Below are positions 1 to 11,611 of a DNA stretch of 64,000 nt, in pieces; position 1 is the stretch's first letter, and each line of letters begins with the position of its first letter. The DNA lies in contig NZ_SWDE01000001.1 in the NCBI RefSeq assembly GCF_013337185.1, positions 310,001 to 374,000 on the forward strand, given 5' to 3'. The position numbers and the translations under genes are program-made. Origin of the DNA: Serratia proteamaculans. Its GTDB lineage: Bacteria; Pseudomonadota; Gammaproteobacteria; Enterobacterales; Enterobacteriaceae. The notes beneath the pieces were generated by a model. The model was not told the origin of the DNA and did no database searches. It worked only from the letters and a program-made list of their open reading frames with translations.

Positions 1-52
1 CCAGGAAACAGACGAAAAGCAGCAGGAAGAACTGCACAAAGAGCTTTCTCAT
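1..52 (-). CDS. rstB: RstB sensor histidine kinase, N-terminal end only (partial)
   Basis: Only the first 17 codons are inside the window; the gene runs off the left edge. The peptide starts MRKLFVQFFLLLFVCFL, a charged start followed by a hydrophobic first membrane segment, which matches the start of enterobacterial RstB. Its ATG overlaps the rstA stop codon as ATGA (49-52), so the two genes are translationally coupled. RstB is the membrane kinase that phosphorylates RstA, and the pair belongs to the PhoP regulon in E. coli and Salmonella. Identification rests on this short peptide plus its position after rstA. Confidence 0.85.
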   Translation of the reverse strand, partial: MRKLFVQFFLLLFVCFL

Positions 53-774
53 TGCTGCACGAACTCCCAGGCATTTGGAGCGAACAGGTAGCCTTTATTA
101 CGGACGGTTTTGACGCGGAAAGGCTCCAGGGCATTGTCGTACAGCTTGCGGCGCAGGCGGGAAATCGCCACGTCGATACTGCGATCCAGGCCGTCGTAAC
201 TCACGCCACGCAGGTTTTGCAGCAGGGCTTCGCGATCCATTATTTGGCCTGCGTGGGTAGCCAGTTCCCACAGCAGATCAAAATCTGAGGTGGAAAGGGT
301 GATGACCTCTTCACCCAGCGTCACCTGCCGGTTGACCGGGTCAATGCATAACAAGCCAAAGTGCAGGGCGTTGTGTTGAGTGAGCGGTTGCGTCGACTCT
401 TCCTTTGGCTGGCCGCCATGCTGACGCAGGTGCAAACGCAGTCGCGCCAGTAACACTGCCGGTGGCGTGGTCTTCAGGATGTAATCGTTAGCACCCATTT
501 CCAGCGAAAGAATATGGTTCATATCGCTGTCGAGTGAGGTGAGCAGCACGATCGGACCGGGGAAGGTTGGGCGCAAATCACGGCACAGCGTCATGCCGTC
601 CTTGCCGGGCAACATAATATCCAGCAGCACCAGATCCGGTTGTTCCAGCTCGATGCGTGCCTGTGCACTGTCGCCGCGTGGCTCAATCAACACTTCAATG
701 TCGTGCTTGCCCAGATAGGCGGCAATCAGTTTGCCGACTTCGGGATCGTCTTCTACAAAAACAATTTTATGCAT
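49..774 (-). CDS. rstA: Response regulator RstA (OmpR/PhoB family)
   Basis: A 241-residue response regulator, close to the 239 of E. coli RstA. The receiver domain (about residues 1-120) carries the acidic pair E8-D9-D10 and phospho-acceptor D52 in LVLLDIMLPGKDG. A winged-helix DNA-binding domain follows (about 140-235, with DVAISRLRRKL and VRNKGYLF). I chose the ATG at 774 because family alignment starts MHKIVFVEDD. An in-frame ATG at 810 would add 12 residues and has a fair GGAG ribosome site, so the longer form cannot be excluded. It is co-transcribed with rstB, with which it overlaps by four bases. Confidence 0.95.
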   Translation of the reverse strand: MHKIVFVEDDPEVGKLIAAYLGKHDIEVLIEPRGDSAQARIELEQPDLVLLDIMLPGKDGMTLCRDLRPTFPGPIVLLTSLDSDMNHILSLEMGANDYILKTTPPAVLLARLRLHLRQHGGQPKEESTQPLTQHNALHFGLLCIDPVNRQVTLGEEVITLSTSDFDLLWELATHAGQIMDREALLQNLRGVSYDGLDRSIDVAISRLRRKLYDNALEPFRVKTVRNKGYLFAPNAWEFVQQ

Positions 775-848
775 ATTCAGCGGTTTTATCAGAATAACGA
801 AATTCAGCATAACGCGGGGCTCCGCGATACGCCATGCAGATCTGTGCG

Positions 849-1571
849 TTAGCGCAGCGGACGTCCGCCGTCGACACCATGGGTGCGGCCGGTGACATAG
901 CGGCTGTCCAGCAGATAGTTCACCAGATTGACCACTTCGCTCTCGCCAGGGGCGATTTTCATCAGGGATTTTGCCAACGCCTGTTGCCGATAATGCTCGT
1001 CGTCGCCCGGATTGAAAATAATCAGCGCCGGTGCGATGGCATTGACTTTCACTTCGGGCGCCAGCTTGCGGGCAAATGAGCGGGTCATATTGTCCAGCGC
1101 GGCCTTACTGGCGGCATAGGCAATGTGTTTGTCGCTGCCTTTCTCTACCACATAGTCGGTCAGATGGATGATATCCGCGCCGGCTTGCCCCTGGCCCAAC
1201 AGACAAGCTTCCAGCAGTTGATTGAGCAGATAAGGCGTATAAACGTGAATTTGCAACATGGCCGCCATCACTTGCTCCGGCGGTACTTCCGGCGATTCGG
1301 CCTGCCAGGCGCTGGCGTTGTGGATCACCGCGCGCAGTTTGGGCGCTGCCTGGCGGACCTGCTCGGCGAAACGGTAGATACCGTCGTGCGTTGAGAAATC
1401 GCCCTGAATGCAGGTTGCTCCCAGTCTTTTCAGTTCGCCCAGCGCCGGGTAGTCGCTGCGATAGGCAATGATCACGGGAATATCGCGTTGCAGGAATGAC
1501 CTTGCCAACGCCAGTCCAATCCGGCGTGCGCCGCCGGTAATCAGCACCGGTGCAGAGTTGTGAAGTTCCAT
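849..1571 (-). CDS. folM: Dihydromonapterin reductase FolM
   Basis: A short-chain dehydrogenase of 240 residues. It reduces dihydromonapterin (and weakly dihydrofolate) with NADPH in the cytoplasm. The N-terminal nucleotide motif is TGGARRIGLALA, where the usual glycine-rich loop is replaced by ARR as in FolM/pteridine reductases. The catalytic YAASK pair lies near residues 150-155, and the C-terminus keeps VTGRTHGVDGG. It stands between rstA and ydgI as in E. coli, in the same direction as rstA with a short gap, so co-transcription with rstAB is possible. Confidence 0.93.
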   Translation of the reverse strand: MELHNSAPVLITGGARRIGLALARSFLQRDIPVIIAYRSDYPALGELKRLGATCIQGDFSTHDGIYRFAEQVRQAAPKLRAVIHNASAWQAESPEVPPEQVMAAMLQIHVYTPYLLNQLLEACLLGQGQAGADIIHLTDYVVEKGSDKHIAYAASKAALDNMTRSFARKLAPEVKVNAIAPALIIFNPGDDEHYRQQALAKSLMKIAPGESEVVNLVNYLLDSRYVTGRTHGVDGGRPLR

Positions 1572-1696
1572 TGATTAAAGCTCCTGGACAGACTGGCAAA
1601 CAATAGGGGAATTATGCCATTATACGGCGGAAATTCGTTAAAGCTTCGCATCGATTATCCATTTCAGGATGTAATACACGGCAATGAGAGGAAGGG

Positions 1697-2113
1697 ATGA
1701 ACAGCAGTCACCTTGCACCCGTCGCCCGCAGTGAGAAAATCTGTTTTGATTACATGGATTTTCTGTCCGCATCGTGCAAGAAGCACTGGCGCTTTGTTGA
1801 TGCAATTTATGGCGTGATGCCATTTTTTGGCATGGTATTGAAATCACAGGCTTCCGCTTCGCAAACGCGGAAAGAACAGTTGAAAGCGTTGGCGCTGCAG
1901 GTGGTTTCCACCCAGGTCAGCGACGAAACCAACATCGTGCGCCTGATCGATCTGGCCCAGCAGCAGGGGCTGGCAGTATTCGACATTAAGCTGCCTTACG
2001 CTCTGGACTCGCAGCAGTTGGCGACCATTCAACAAGAGTGCGTCGAGGGAGTGATTATCTCTCAGGTTGGGGAACGCATGACCATCAGCCTGCGCACATC
2101 TCAAAGTAACTGA
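1697..2113 (+). CDS. Hypothetical protein, 138 residues
   Basis: I do not recognise this protein. It starts at an ATG with AGGAAGGG directly upstream and is the only gene in the first 5 kb read rightward. It has no signal peptide and no strong membrane segment, although residues 38-50 (AIYGVMPFFGMVL) are moderately hydrophobic. The C-terminal half is a mixed alpha/beta pattern. It is divergent from folM and convergent with the APC transporter gene. In E. coli this interval holds the small membrane protein gene ydgC, and this protein does not resemble YdgC. Function unknown. Confidence 0.7.
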   Translation: MNSSHLAPVARSEKICFDYMDFLSASCKKHWRFVDAIYGVMPFFGMVLKSQASASQTRKEQLKALALQVVSTQVSDETNIVRLIDLAQQQGLAVFDIKLPYALDSQQLATIQQECVEGVIISQVGERMTISLRTSQSN

Positions 2114-2140
2114 CCGGGTGATCCCACCCGGCCATTCTTC
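2114..2140. terminator. Bidirectional hairpin between convergent genes
   Basis: CCGGGTG (2114-2120) and CACCCGG (2125-2131) form a perfect 7-bp stem with a 4-base loop, placed between two convergent stop codons. The T tract after it is weak, so termination strength is uncertain. Confidence 0.6.
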
Positions 2141-2142
2141 AC

Positions 2143-3534
2143 TTACTGCAGCATAAACCAGCCGGCCGGGACCGTGGCCATCAACAACAGAAAAATACTG
2201 CTTTTTTCCAGCCGATTCAGCAATTTGACGTCATTATGTCCGCTTCGGGCATAGATAAACACCAGCAGCCCCGGTGCATACAGCAACACCGACATCAGCA
2301 GATGCATTAACCCAGAAGCATAGAGCAGCCAAATACCGTACAGGCAGGCACCTGTGGCGGCGAACATCAGCCGTTTGTCCTGACGACGGATCGCCACCTT
2401 AAACAGGAAGGCACCGACCAGGAAATAAGGCACCAGGATCATTTCCGAGGCGATGGTCAGCAGAGAATTATAATTGCTGCCGGTCAGCCAGATCAGCACC
2501 AGGGCGAACTGCACGGCAATATTGGTCAGCCAAAGTGAAGCCGAAGGCGCGTGATTCTTGTTCTGCTTGCAGAAAATCTTTGGGAAGGCGCCGTGTTGTG
2601 CTGCCAGCAGCGGGACTTCGGCGGCCATAATCGTCCAGCTCAGATAGGCCCCGCAGACCGAAACAATCAGCCCGGCAGCGATAATCACGTCACCCCAGGG
2701 GCCAATCAGGTCGACCATCAGCACCGCCATGGAAGGATTGCGCATTTCGGCCAATTCGCTGCGCGGTACCACCCCCAGGGACAACAAAGTCACCAGCAGG
2801 TAAACCGCCAGTGCGGAGATCACCGCCAGCATGGTGGCACGGCCGACATCCTTTTTATGACGCGCCCGCGCTGAAACCACCACTGCGCCTTCCACACCGA
2901 TAAATACCCACAGGGTAATCAGCATGGTATTTTTTACCTGTTCCCACACCGGTTTACCGAGAGCGACGCCGTGGAAATCCAGCGTAAAGACGTCCATGTT
3001 GAACGCCATTGCCGCCAACACGGCAAACATCCCCAGCGGCAACAGCTTGGCCAGGGTCGCCACCAGATTGATGCTGGCTGCGGTTTGCACGCCACGCAAC
3101 ACCAGCGCGTGGACGATCCACAGCAATACGGACTCCGCCAGCAGTGCCTGCCAGGTATTGCCATCGCCCAGAATGACGTTGCCGCCGCGGTCGGTGAATA
3201 AACTCAGTGCGGCGAATACGATCACCAGATAAGAGACATTGGCGATCACCGCGCACAGCCAGTAACCCCAGGCGGAACAGAATCCCACCAGCTCGCCAAA
3301 ACCTTCTTTCGCATAGGTAAAGATGCCGCCGTCCAGATCGGGGCGCAGGCGGGTAAGCAACAGCATGGCAAAAGCCAGAAACAGGATGCCAACGCCGGTA
3401 ATCGCCCAACCCAATAGCAGGGCAGCCGGGCTGGCAACCTGCGCCATGTTTTGTGGCAGGCTGAAAACCCCGGCGCCCAGCATTGAGCTCAGCACCAATG
3501 CGGTTAACGCGGTAAGACCTAGTTTTTTTTCCAA
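2143..3534 (-). CDS. arcD: APC-family basic amino acid antiporter (YdgI/ArcD-like)
   Basis: A 463-residue polytopic membrane protein of the amino acid/polyamine/organocation superfamily with about 12-13 hydrophobic segments. The N-terminus (LTALVLSSMLGAGVFSLPQN) carries the glycine-rich first half-helix typical of the fold. Position next to ydgH and overall length match E. coli YdgI, a putative arginine/ornithine antiporter. No arginine deiminase genes are nearby, so the substrate is inferred from family only. Confidence 0.85.
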   Translation of the reverse strand: MEKKLGLTALTALVLSSMLGAGVFSLPQNMAQVASPAALLLGWAITGVGILFLAFAMLLLTRLRPDLDGGIFTYAKEGFGELVGFCSAWGYWLCAVIANVSYLVIVFAALSLFTDRGGNVILGDGNTWQALLAESVLLWIVHALVLRGVQTAASINLVATLAKLLPLGMFAVLAAMAFNMDVFTLDFHGVALGKPVWEQVKNTMLITLWVFIGVEGAVVVSARARHKKDVGRATMLAVISALAVYLLVTLLSLGVVPRSELAEMRNPSMAVLMVDLIGPWGDVIIAAGLIVSVCGAYLSWTIMAAEVPLLAAQHGAFPKIFCKQNKNHAPSASLWLTNIAVQFALVLIWLTGSNYNSLLTIASEMILVPYFLVGAFLFKVAIRRQDKRLMFAATGACLYGIWLLYASGLMHLLMSVLLYAPGLLVFIYARSGHNDVKLLNRLEKSSIFLLLMATVPAGWFMLQ

Positions 3535-3724
3535 TGACGGATCCTGAGCGCAGAATAAACAACTGGAAGGGAACTGCTTGGCAGTAATAACCTAATGACA
3601 ATTACTGAACGAGTAGACAATAGCCCTAAAAATTGGCGCAAATTCTACGGCTGGATGCGTGTGGATGCAATGATTAACTATGCGTGATTTACAAAAAACT
3701 ATTCAACTGGCAGGGCGGTGAACG

Positions 3725-3755
3725 ACAAAAAAACGGGCAGCTCAATGGCTGCCCG
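3725..3755 (-). terminator. Rho-independent terminator of ydgH
   Basis: Read leftward: an 8-bp GC-rich stem (CGGGCAGC / GCTGCCCG, 3734-3741 with 3748-3755), 6-base loop, then seven T residues. It lies 22 bases past the ydgH stop. Confidence 0.9.
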
Positions 3756-3777
3756 ATGGTAAACCGCAAATTGAAAC

Positions 3778-4728
3778 TTATTTGAACAGATCGGCGCTGA
3801 CGGTCAGGTTGCCGCCGCTCTTGTTCTGCCACTGGCGGGTCACGTGATAGTATTTGGCGCCTTTCTCGGCTGCGCGTTTAGCGACTTCGCTGGAAACGTC
3901 AGTCATGCTGTTGAAGTGGCCAGTGAAGGTCACGGAATCAAACGGCACCATCTGCGCGGCAGTCACGTTGTTCACTTCCTGAATTTGGGTACCGTTCGGT
4001 AAAGTGACAGTATAACGTTTGCCGGTAGAAGACTGGGTTTCGAAGAAACGGCCTACGTCGCGACTTGGTGAGCCAGAAGAGGCAACACCCGGAATTTCAA
4101 CCTTGGCAGCAGCAGCGCCACCGGCAGCCAGTGCGGCTTTACCGGCTTCAGAGTCGGCCGGAATGGCATCCGGGCTCTGAACGACACGTTTAGGGGCATC
4201 GGCTTTATAGATATAAGCGGTAATGAACTGGTTACCGCCCTGGTTGGCATCAACCTGACGCACGATAAAGAAAGAGGCTGCGCCTTTCTTTTTCGCTTCT
4301 TTACTGATGGCATCGTTGATGTCCGGCTGGCTGCGGTAGAAACCGCTGACGCTCACCGTATCGTACGGCTCCAGCAGGAAGGCCTGTTCTTTCGGCAGCT
4401 CGGTCACCCCGTTAATTACGCGGTATTTCGGGTCTTTGCTCACTTCCGGCGCATCTTTATGATAAAGATCTGCGGTGACGCGCCAGTTGCCGCCATTGTT
4501 GCTGTTGTTGCTATCCTGGATATAGAAGGAGTCTGCACCCAGTTTGTCTGCACGGCGGGATACGGCATCAACGGCTTCATTGATGGCATTAAAGCGGCCG
4601 GTAATCGTGATGCGATCAAACGGCTTCAACGCCGCTGCTTTTTCAGGAGTTAACTCTTGTGCCGCCTGAGCAGACAGCGCAGTGAGTGATAACAAGGCTG
4701 ATGCGATGATCGTGTTCTTCAGCTTCAT
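3778..4728 (-). CDS. ydgH: YdgH, exported protein with three YhcN/DUF1471 domains
   Basis: A 316-residue exported protein. A signal peptide (MKLKNTIIASALLSLTALSAQA, cut before about residue 23) precedes three YhcN/BhsA-type domains at roughly 35-100, 120-185 and 255-316. Each domain shows the recurring pattern D(R/T/S)(I/V)(T/S)(I/V)(T/S)G.(F/Y) followed by AFYI/SFFIVRQ/YYHVTRQ. E. coli YdgH (DgfA) is a periplasmic/outer-membrane-associated member with the same three-domain layout. It is transcribed alone and ends at a strong terminator. Molecular role in the envelope is not shown by the sequence. Confidence 0.92.
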   Translation of the reverse strand: MKLKNTIIASALLSLTALSAQAAQELTPEKAAALKPFDRITITGRFNAINEAVDAVSRRADKLGADSFYIQDSNNSNNGGNWRVTADLYHKDAPEVSKDPKYRVINGVTELPKEQAFLLEPYDTVSVSGFYRSQPDINDAISKEAKKKGAASFFIVRQVDANQGGNQFITAYIYKADAPKRVVQSPDAIPADSEAGKAALAAGGAAAAKVEIPGVASSGSPSRDVGRFFETQSSTGKRYTVTLPNGTQIQEVNNVTAAQMVPFDSVTFTGHFNSMTDVSSEVAKRAAEKGAKYYHVTRQWQNKSGGNLTVSADLFK

Positions 4729-6796
<2,068 letters not shown>

Positions 6797-6806
6797 GGGG
6801 TAGCAT

Positions 6807-8201
6807 ATGTCTGGAGGATTAGTTACAGCTGCATACATTGTTGCCGCTATCCTGTTCATTTGTAGTCTGGCCGGCCTGTCGCGCCATGAAACGTCCAAAC
6901 GGGGCAACCTGTTTGGCGTTGCCGGGATGGCGATTGCGCTGATTGCCACCATCCTCGGGCCTGATTCCGGCAACGTGGGCTGGATCATCATCGCGATGAT
7001 TATCGGGGGCTCCATCGGGGTTTACCTGGCGAAAAAGGTCGAAATGACCGAAATGCCAGAACTGGTGGCGGTGCTGCACAGCTTTGTTGGCCTGGCGGCG
7101 GTTCTGGTGGGGTTAAACAGCTACCTGGATCACGGCGCGCCAATGGAGCCGGTGATGGAGAATATCCATCTGACCGAAGTGTTCCTCGGCATCTTTATCG
7201 GTGCGGTCACCTTCACCGGTTCGATTGTTGCGTTCGGCAAGCTGCGTGGCATCATCTCCTCCAAACCGCTGGCACTGCCAAATCGGCACAAAATGAACCT
7301 GGCGGCCCTGGTGGTCTCCTTCCTGCTGCTGGTGGTGTTTATTCGCGCCGACAGCGTGGGTTGGCAGGCCGTGGCGCTGGTGCTGATGACCGTTATCGCA
7401 CTGGCGTTTGGTTGGCATCTGGTGGCTTCCATCGGGGGTGCCGACATGCCGGTAGTGGTGTCGATGCTCAACTCTTACTCGGGTTGGGCAGCAGCGGCAG
7501 CGGGCTTTATGTTAAGCAACGATTTGCTGATCGTGACCGGTGCGTTGGTGGGTTCTTCGGGGGCCATCCTGTCTTACATCATGTGTAAGGCGATGAACCG
7601 TTCGTTTATCAGCGTGATCGCCGGCGGCTTCGGTACCGATGGCTCTTCGACCGGTAATGCGGAAGAAATGGGCGAGTATCGCGAAACCACCGCGGAAGAA
7701 GTTGCCGAGCAGTTGAAGAACTCCACTTCGGTGATCATCACCCCAGGCTATGGCATGGCGGTAGCGCAGGCGCAGTATCCGGTGGCGGAAATCACCGAGA
7801 AACTGCGGGCACGCGGCATCAAGGTGCGTTTCGGCATTCATCCGGTTGCCGGGCGTTTACCGGGCCACATGAACGTGTTGCTTGCCGAAGCCAAGGTGCC
7901 ATATGACGTGGTGCTGGAGATGGACGAAATCAATGACGATTTTGCGGATACCGACACCGTGCTGGTGATCGGCGCCAACGATACGGTGAACCCGGCCGCA
8001 CTGGAAGATCCGCGCAGCCCAATCGCCGGTATGCCAGTGTTGGAAGTGTGGAAAGCGCAGAACGTGATTGCCTTTAAGCGCTCGATGAACACCGGCTATG
8101 CCGGCGTGCAGAACCCGCTGTTCTTTAAAGAGAACACCCAGATGCTGTTTGGCGATGCCAAAGAGAGTGTGGAAGCGATACTGCGTGCGCTGCAGGCGTA
8201 A
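6807..8201 (+). CDS. pntB: NAD(P) transhydrogenase subunit beta PntB
   Basis: The 464-residue beta subunit (E. coli 462). About nine membrane helices in the first 260 residues form the proton path with those of PntA. The C-terminal NADP(H) domain III shows [28 protein letters not shown] and [14 protein letters not shown]. It is the second gene of the pntAB operon and ends 12 bases before a strong terminator. Confidence 0.98.
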   Translation: MSGGLVTAAYIVAAILFICSLAGLSRHETSKRGNLFGVAGMAIALIATILGPDSGNVGWIIIAMIIGGSIGVYLAKKVEMTEMPELVAVLHSFVGLAAVLVGLNSYLDHGAPMEPVMENIHLTEVFLGIFIGAVTFTGSIVAFGKLRGIISSKPLALPNRHKMNLAALVVSFLLLVVFIRADSVGWQAVALVLMTVIALAFGWHLVASIGGADMPVVVSMLNSYSGWAAAAAGFMLSNDLLIVTGALVGSSGAILSYIMCKAMNRSFISVIAGGFGTDGSSTGNAEEMGEYRETTAEEVAEQLKNSTSVIITPGYGMAVAQAQYPVAEITEKLRARGIKVRFGIHPVAGRLPGHMNVLLAEAKVPYDVVLEMDEINDDFADTDTVLVIGANDTVNPAALEDPRSPIAGMPVLEVWKAQNVIAFKRSMNTGYAGVQNPLFFKENTQMLFGDAKESVEAILRALQA

Positions 8202-8212
8202 CGCCAACAAAT

Positions 8213-8241
8213 AAAAACGGGCCAATAAGGCCCGTTTTTTT
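8213..8241 (+). terminator. Rho-independent terminator of pntAB
   Basis: An 11-bp stem with GGGCC core (8213-8223 pairing with 8229-8239), a 5-base loop AATAA and a run of seven T. The A-rich left arm means it can also serve the convergent uspE gene. Confidence 0.93.
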
Positions 8242-8253
8242 ATGCGTCAAACA

Positions 8254-9216
8254 TCAATCCTCGTCGTCATGCTCATCGTCTTCGTCGGCTTCGATCGGGC
8301 AATTGAAGTTTTCCGGCTTAATCACCAGCAGGTCACATTTCAGATGGTCGATCACATGTTCTGCCGTGTTGCCGATAAACGCTGCCGAAATGCCGGTACG
8401 ACCGAGCGTGCCCAATACCACCACACCCGCCTGCAGGTGCTCGGCCAAATCGGGGATCACCTCTTCCGGCAGGCCTTTTTCAACGTGGGTAAATTCTTCT
8501 TTAATGCAGAATTTCTGCCTTAACGCCTTCATGGCGATCAGGTGCTGCCCGCGAATGGCGTCGTTGTAGACACTAGGGTCAAAGTCTGGCAGTTCGATAG
8601 CAATATTGATGGGGGTAACGGGGTAGGCGCCGACCAGGTGAACTTCGGTTTGGTTGACGTTTTGCGCCAGTTCAACGGTTTCCTGTACCAGCTTGATGTT
8701 CAATGGGTCATGGTAGGGTTCTTCGCTGGCCAGATTGACCGCCACCACCGCTTTGCTGCCTTCCTGCCAGGGTTGGTCCTTGACCATCCACACCGGGCAA
8801 GGGCATTTTCGTAACAGATGCCAGTCGGTTGGGGTGAAAATAACGGATTCCAGCCGGTCGTGTTGATGCGCCATTTTAAGTAGCAGATCGTGTTTGCCGG
8901 CGATCACTTCCTGAATAATCGCTTCATAAGGGCGGTTATGCCAGACCACTTTGATTTCAATAGGAACGCCTTCGTCGAGGTAAAAACGGCATTGCTCGTT
9001 GATCCATGCGGCACGTTGGCTGATAACACCTTGTCGCATCGCCGTCCTTTCGTCCGGGGAAAGCAAGGTCGTCATCTCGTAAGAGAAGTCGTAAATAGGC
9101 AGGAAGGCCTTAATGCGCCCGCCATTTCGTTTAATCAGGTACACCGCCCGGCGCAGCGCCGGCTGGTCATCCTGGTTGGGGTCAATAGCCACCAGAAGAT
9201 TCTGATACTTCGCCAT
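8254..9216 (-). CDS. uspE: Universal stress protein UspE
   Basis: 320 residues with two tandem Usp domains (about 1-150 and 155-305), as in E. coli UspE (316). The second domain ends with the ATP-binding-type [23 protein letters not shown] motif. The C-terminal tail is acidic ([12 protein letters not shown]). A perfect AAGGAGG ribosome site precedes the ATG. UspE is a cytoplasmic stress protein induced on growth arrest. The gene sits immediately downstream of fnr, the usual enterobacterial order. Confidence 0.96.
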   Translation of the reverse strand: MAKYQNLLVAIDPNQDDQPALRRAVYLIKRNGGRIKAFLPIYDFSYEMTTLLSPDERTAMRQGVISQRAAWINEQCRFYLDEGVPIEIKVVWHNRPYEAIIQEVIAGKHDLLLKMAHQHDRLESVIFTPTDWHLLRKCPCPVWMVKDQPWQEGSKAVVAVNLASEEPYHDPLNIKLVQETVELAQNVNQTEVHLVGAYPVTPINIAIELPDFDPSVYNDAIRGQHLIAMKALRQKFCIKEEFTHVEKGLPEEVIPDLAEHLQAGVVVLGTLGRTGISAAFIGNTAEHVIDHLKCDLLVIKPENFNCPIEADEDDEHDDED

Positions 9217-9342
9217 AGGGCCTCCTTACAGCTGAAAATCAACAGTCTGTCAATTTACAGAGTAACCCAACATTGAAAAACAGAACAGCAGCAGAGATGA
9301 GCCGGGTCAATAATTCTGTTGAATTACTAACCCAGCTTGGGA

Positions 9343-10107
9343 TCAGGCGTTTACGGTCACGTTAATGCGTGGCGTACCGGCCAGCATCGACAGGGCGTCG
9401 ACGTTTTCGATAGTGATATATTTGCCTTTGACGCTGAGGATTTCGCTTTTCTGGAAGCGGCCCAGCAGACGGCTGATGGTTTCTACCGTCAGGCCAAGGT
9501 AGTTGCCGATATCGCCACGGGTCATGGTCAGGCGGAACTCACGTGGTGAGAAACCGCGTTCCGCAAAGCGGCGCGACAGGTTATAGACGAAAGCGGCCAG
9601 GCGCTCCTCGGCATTTTTCTTCGACAACAGCAGGATCATGTCCTGATCGCCTTTGATCTCGCCGCTCATCAGACGCATGATTTGCTGGCGCAGGTTAGGC
9701 ATTTTACCGGACAGGTCATCCAGGGTTTCGAACGGGATCTCGCAAACCATGGAGGTTTCCAGCGCCTGGGCGAAACTTGGATGCTTCAGGCCGCCAATGG
9801 CGTCAAAACCGACCAGATCGCCCGCCAGGTGAAAACCGGTGATCTGCTCATCACCTTGCTCGGTAATGGTATAACTTTTGATGGTCCCGGAGCGGATAGC
9901 GTACAGCGATTTCAGCTCGTCGCCGGCCTTGAACAGGGTCTGGCCCTTCTGGATAGGCTTTTTCCTTTCGATAATGTTGTCGAGCTGGTCCAGCTCATGA
10001 GCATTAAGAGTAAAAGGAATACACAGCTGGCTGATACTGCAATCCTGACAATGGATCGCACAACCACCAGACTGGATACGACGAATCACGCGTTTTTCCG
10101 GGATCAT
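9343..10107 (-). CDS. fnr: Fumarate/nitrate reduction regulator FNR
   Basis: A 254-residue CRP/FNR-family regulator. The four ligands of the oxygen-labile [4Fe-4S] cluster are present: C20, C23, C29 (in [16 protein letters not shown]) and C122 (SMVCEIPF); C16 is the usual non-ligand cysteine. The cAMP-like fold is followed by a helix-turn-helix with the FNR recognition residues E, S and R in [11 protein letters not shown]. Under oxygen limitation the dimer binds TTGATnnnnATCAA. The C-terminus is a few residues longer than in E. coli. A near-consensus FNR box lies just upstream, pointing to autoregulation. Confidence 0.98.
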   Translation of the reverse strand: MIPEKRVIRRIQSGGCAIHCQDCSISQLCIPFTLNAHELDQLDNIIERKKPIQKGQTLFKAGDELKSLYAIRSGTIKSYTITEQGDEQITGFHLAGDLVGFDAIGGLKHPSFAQALETSMVCEIPFETLDDLSGKMPNLRQQIMRLMSGEIKGDQDMILLLSKKNAEERLAAFVYNLSRRFAERGFSPREFRLTMTRGDIGNYLGLTVETISRLLGRFQKSEILSVKGKYITIENVDALSMLAGTPRINVTVNA

Positions 10108-10127
10108 AGATTACGCTCATTCAATAA

Positions 10128-10141
10128 TTGATATGCGTCAA
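10128..10141 (-). promoter_or_regulatory. FNR box upstream of fnr
   Basis: TTGATATGCGTCAA matches the FNR consensus TTGATnnnnATCAA at 9 of 10 defined positions. It lies 21-34 bases before the fnr start codon, where FNR binding would block its own transcription, as known for E. coli fnr. Confidence 0.8.
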
Positions 10142-10294
10142 TTTTAACATCTTTTCCGGCAGGTGATAAGGGTAGCATTAATAACAACGGGGGCATTCTG
10201 TGCGAAATTTGTGCAATCATACCGCCGATTGTTCTGTAGCTGATTGAAATGTTTTGATTTCTTTACCACTTACATCAATACGTAACGCTTACCG

Positions 10295-10325
10295 CAGCCG
10301 GGGTATCTTTGCGATGCCCCGGCTG
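10295..10325 (-). terminator. Hairpin after ogt
   Basis: A 9-bp stem CAGCCGGGG / CCCCGGCTG (10295-10303 with 10317-10325) just past the ogt stop. There is no T tract, so it is a terminator or a 3' stabilising hairpin. Confidence 0.6.
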
Positions 10326-10333
10326 GTAGGGGA

Positions 10334-10858
10334 TTAAAGCAGTTCGTTCTGTAAATACCCTTCATGTTTCAACAGCCACTGTTTGCGCTGGACGCCACCG
10401 GCATAGCCGGTCAATGCGCCTTGCGAGCCAATCACCCGGTGGCAGGGCACCACGATGCTGATGGGGTTGGAGCCGTTGGCCATACCCACAGCTCGTGATG
10501 CCGTTGGGCGACCGATGCGTTTCGCTAATTCGCCATAGGTAATGATCTCCCCACAGGGGATCTGGCGCAGTTGCTGCCACACGCTACGCTGGAATTCGGT
10601 ACCGGCGGTCATCACCGGCAATTGATTAATGACATCCAGCTCACCTGAAAAATAGCGCTGCATGGCATCGGTCAGACCGCCAGGGTTGGATTTGTCTACC
10701 AGTTGGAAGCGATCGGCACGGTAGTGGGTATTCAGCAGCTTCATCAGACGCGCTTCATGCTCTGTCCAGTCAATGGCGCGTAACCGGTCCTGCTCATCGG
10801 CAATCAGCACCAGTTCACCCACTGGCGTCGCCATACGGTCAATAAAAAAAGTTTGCAT
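10334..10858 (-). CDS. ogt: O6-methylguanine-DNA methyltransferase Ogt
   Basis: A 174-residue methylated-DNA-protein-cysteine methyltransferase (E. coli Ogt 171). The suicide acceptor cysteine is in the PCHRV motif within NPISIVVPCHRVIG, followed by TGYAGGVQRKQWLL. The frame is open upstream to 10996, but the ATG at 10858 fits the family length and has GAGGAG before it. It removes alkyl groups from O6-guanine and O4-thymine. It is transcribed alone, upstream in direction from fnr. Confidence 0.95.
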   Translation of the reverse strand: MQTFFIDRMATPVGELVLIADEQDRLRAIDWTEHEARLMKLLNTHYRADRFQLVDKSNPGGLTDAMQRYFSGELDVINQLPVMTAGTEFQRSVWQQLRQIPCGEIITYGELAKRIGRPTASRAVGMANGSNPISIVVPCHRVIGSQGALTGYAGGVQRKQWLLKHEGYLQNELL

Positions 10859-11087
10859 GTGAACACTCCTCTCGTTTGATGAGCGGATTATTACATGAAA
10901 TGCGTGTGAACGATGGCGGATTCCGGACATGAAGATGAGCAACCTGAGGTTGCCCATACTGTGAGCATGAATGTGGTGTGTCGCTTTATGCCTCAAATGT
11001 ATAAAATAAATTTATAAATCTTCAATAAATTTATTTAATTGAGTCAAAATTAATACTAAACAAATACCGCAGGTGACTAATAAAAGT

Positions 11088-11119
11088 AACCTGGGTTATT
11101 AATAAAGATAACGCAGGTT
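11088..11119 (-). terminator. Hairpin at the 3' end of the fimbrial-like gene
   Basis: AACCTGGGTTAT (11088-11099) pairs with ATAACGCAGGTT (11108-11119), one mismatch in the centre. It overlaps the stop codon of the leftward gene at 11118 and is followed leftward by a short T-rich stretch. Likely terminator. Confidence 0.5.
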
Positions 11120-11429
11120 ATTTATAGCTTATTGTGACGTTCTTTAGATTTTCGTTATTATTAATCATTTCAGTTGTCACGCTGGAAACCAGTTCTGGTG
11201 GCATATTTTTTAATGATGTGGTGACAAGAGCATTGCTGTGTGCCGAATTTACGCCATAACAATTGGAAATGATCCCTTCATTCTGGTGTTTGATAGTGCA
11301 GGCTGGCGCTGTGATTTCGCCGGTAAAACGGATGGTACCAGAAGCTACACGGCCGCTGGGGCTTTGTGCTGCCTGCAGGGTCGCGGGGAGAAGGGCCAGG
11401 AGTACCAAAGCTATGCGAGAATAGTTCAT
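11118..11429 (-). CDS. Small exported fimbrial-like protein
   Basis: A 103-residue exported protein. The signal peptide MNYSRIALVLLALLPATLQA is followed by SGTIRFTGEITAPACTI, which is very like the N-terminus of mature type 1-family fimbrial subunits (first strand with a cysteine). The second cysteine of the usual disulphide follows at SNCYG. Fimbrial subunits are normally 150-180 residues, and no usher, chaperone or other subunit gene is nearby. This is therefore either an orphan minor subunit-like protein or a degenerate relic. I used the ATG at 11429, which has AAGGA before it; the frame opens at 11474. Confidence 0.7.
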   Translation of the reverse strand: MNYSRIALVLLALLPATLQAAQSPSGRVASGTIRFTGEITAPACTIKHQNEGIISNCYGVNSAHSNALVTTSLKNMPPELVSSVTTEMINNNENLKNVTISYK

Positions 11430-11611
11430 TATTAATTCCTTTTTAAAATGAAGTGATAAAATAAGTGTTTCCAATTAAATAAAGTTCAACAGATATGCCA
11501 GGCGTTATCCGTAAACAAAAACTTCCGAATCTCCGTCTTAAATGGTTTATATACTATTCTTAATTCTTATCGCCGATAGATTTGATAATAGGGAGGGAGG
11601 TGGGAAAAACT

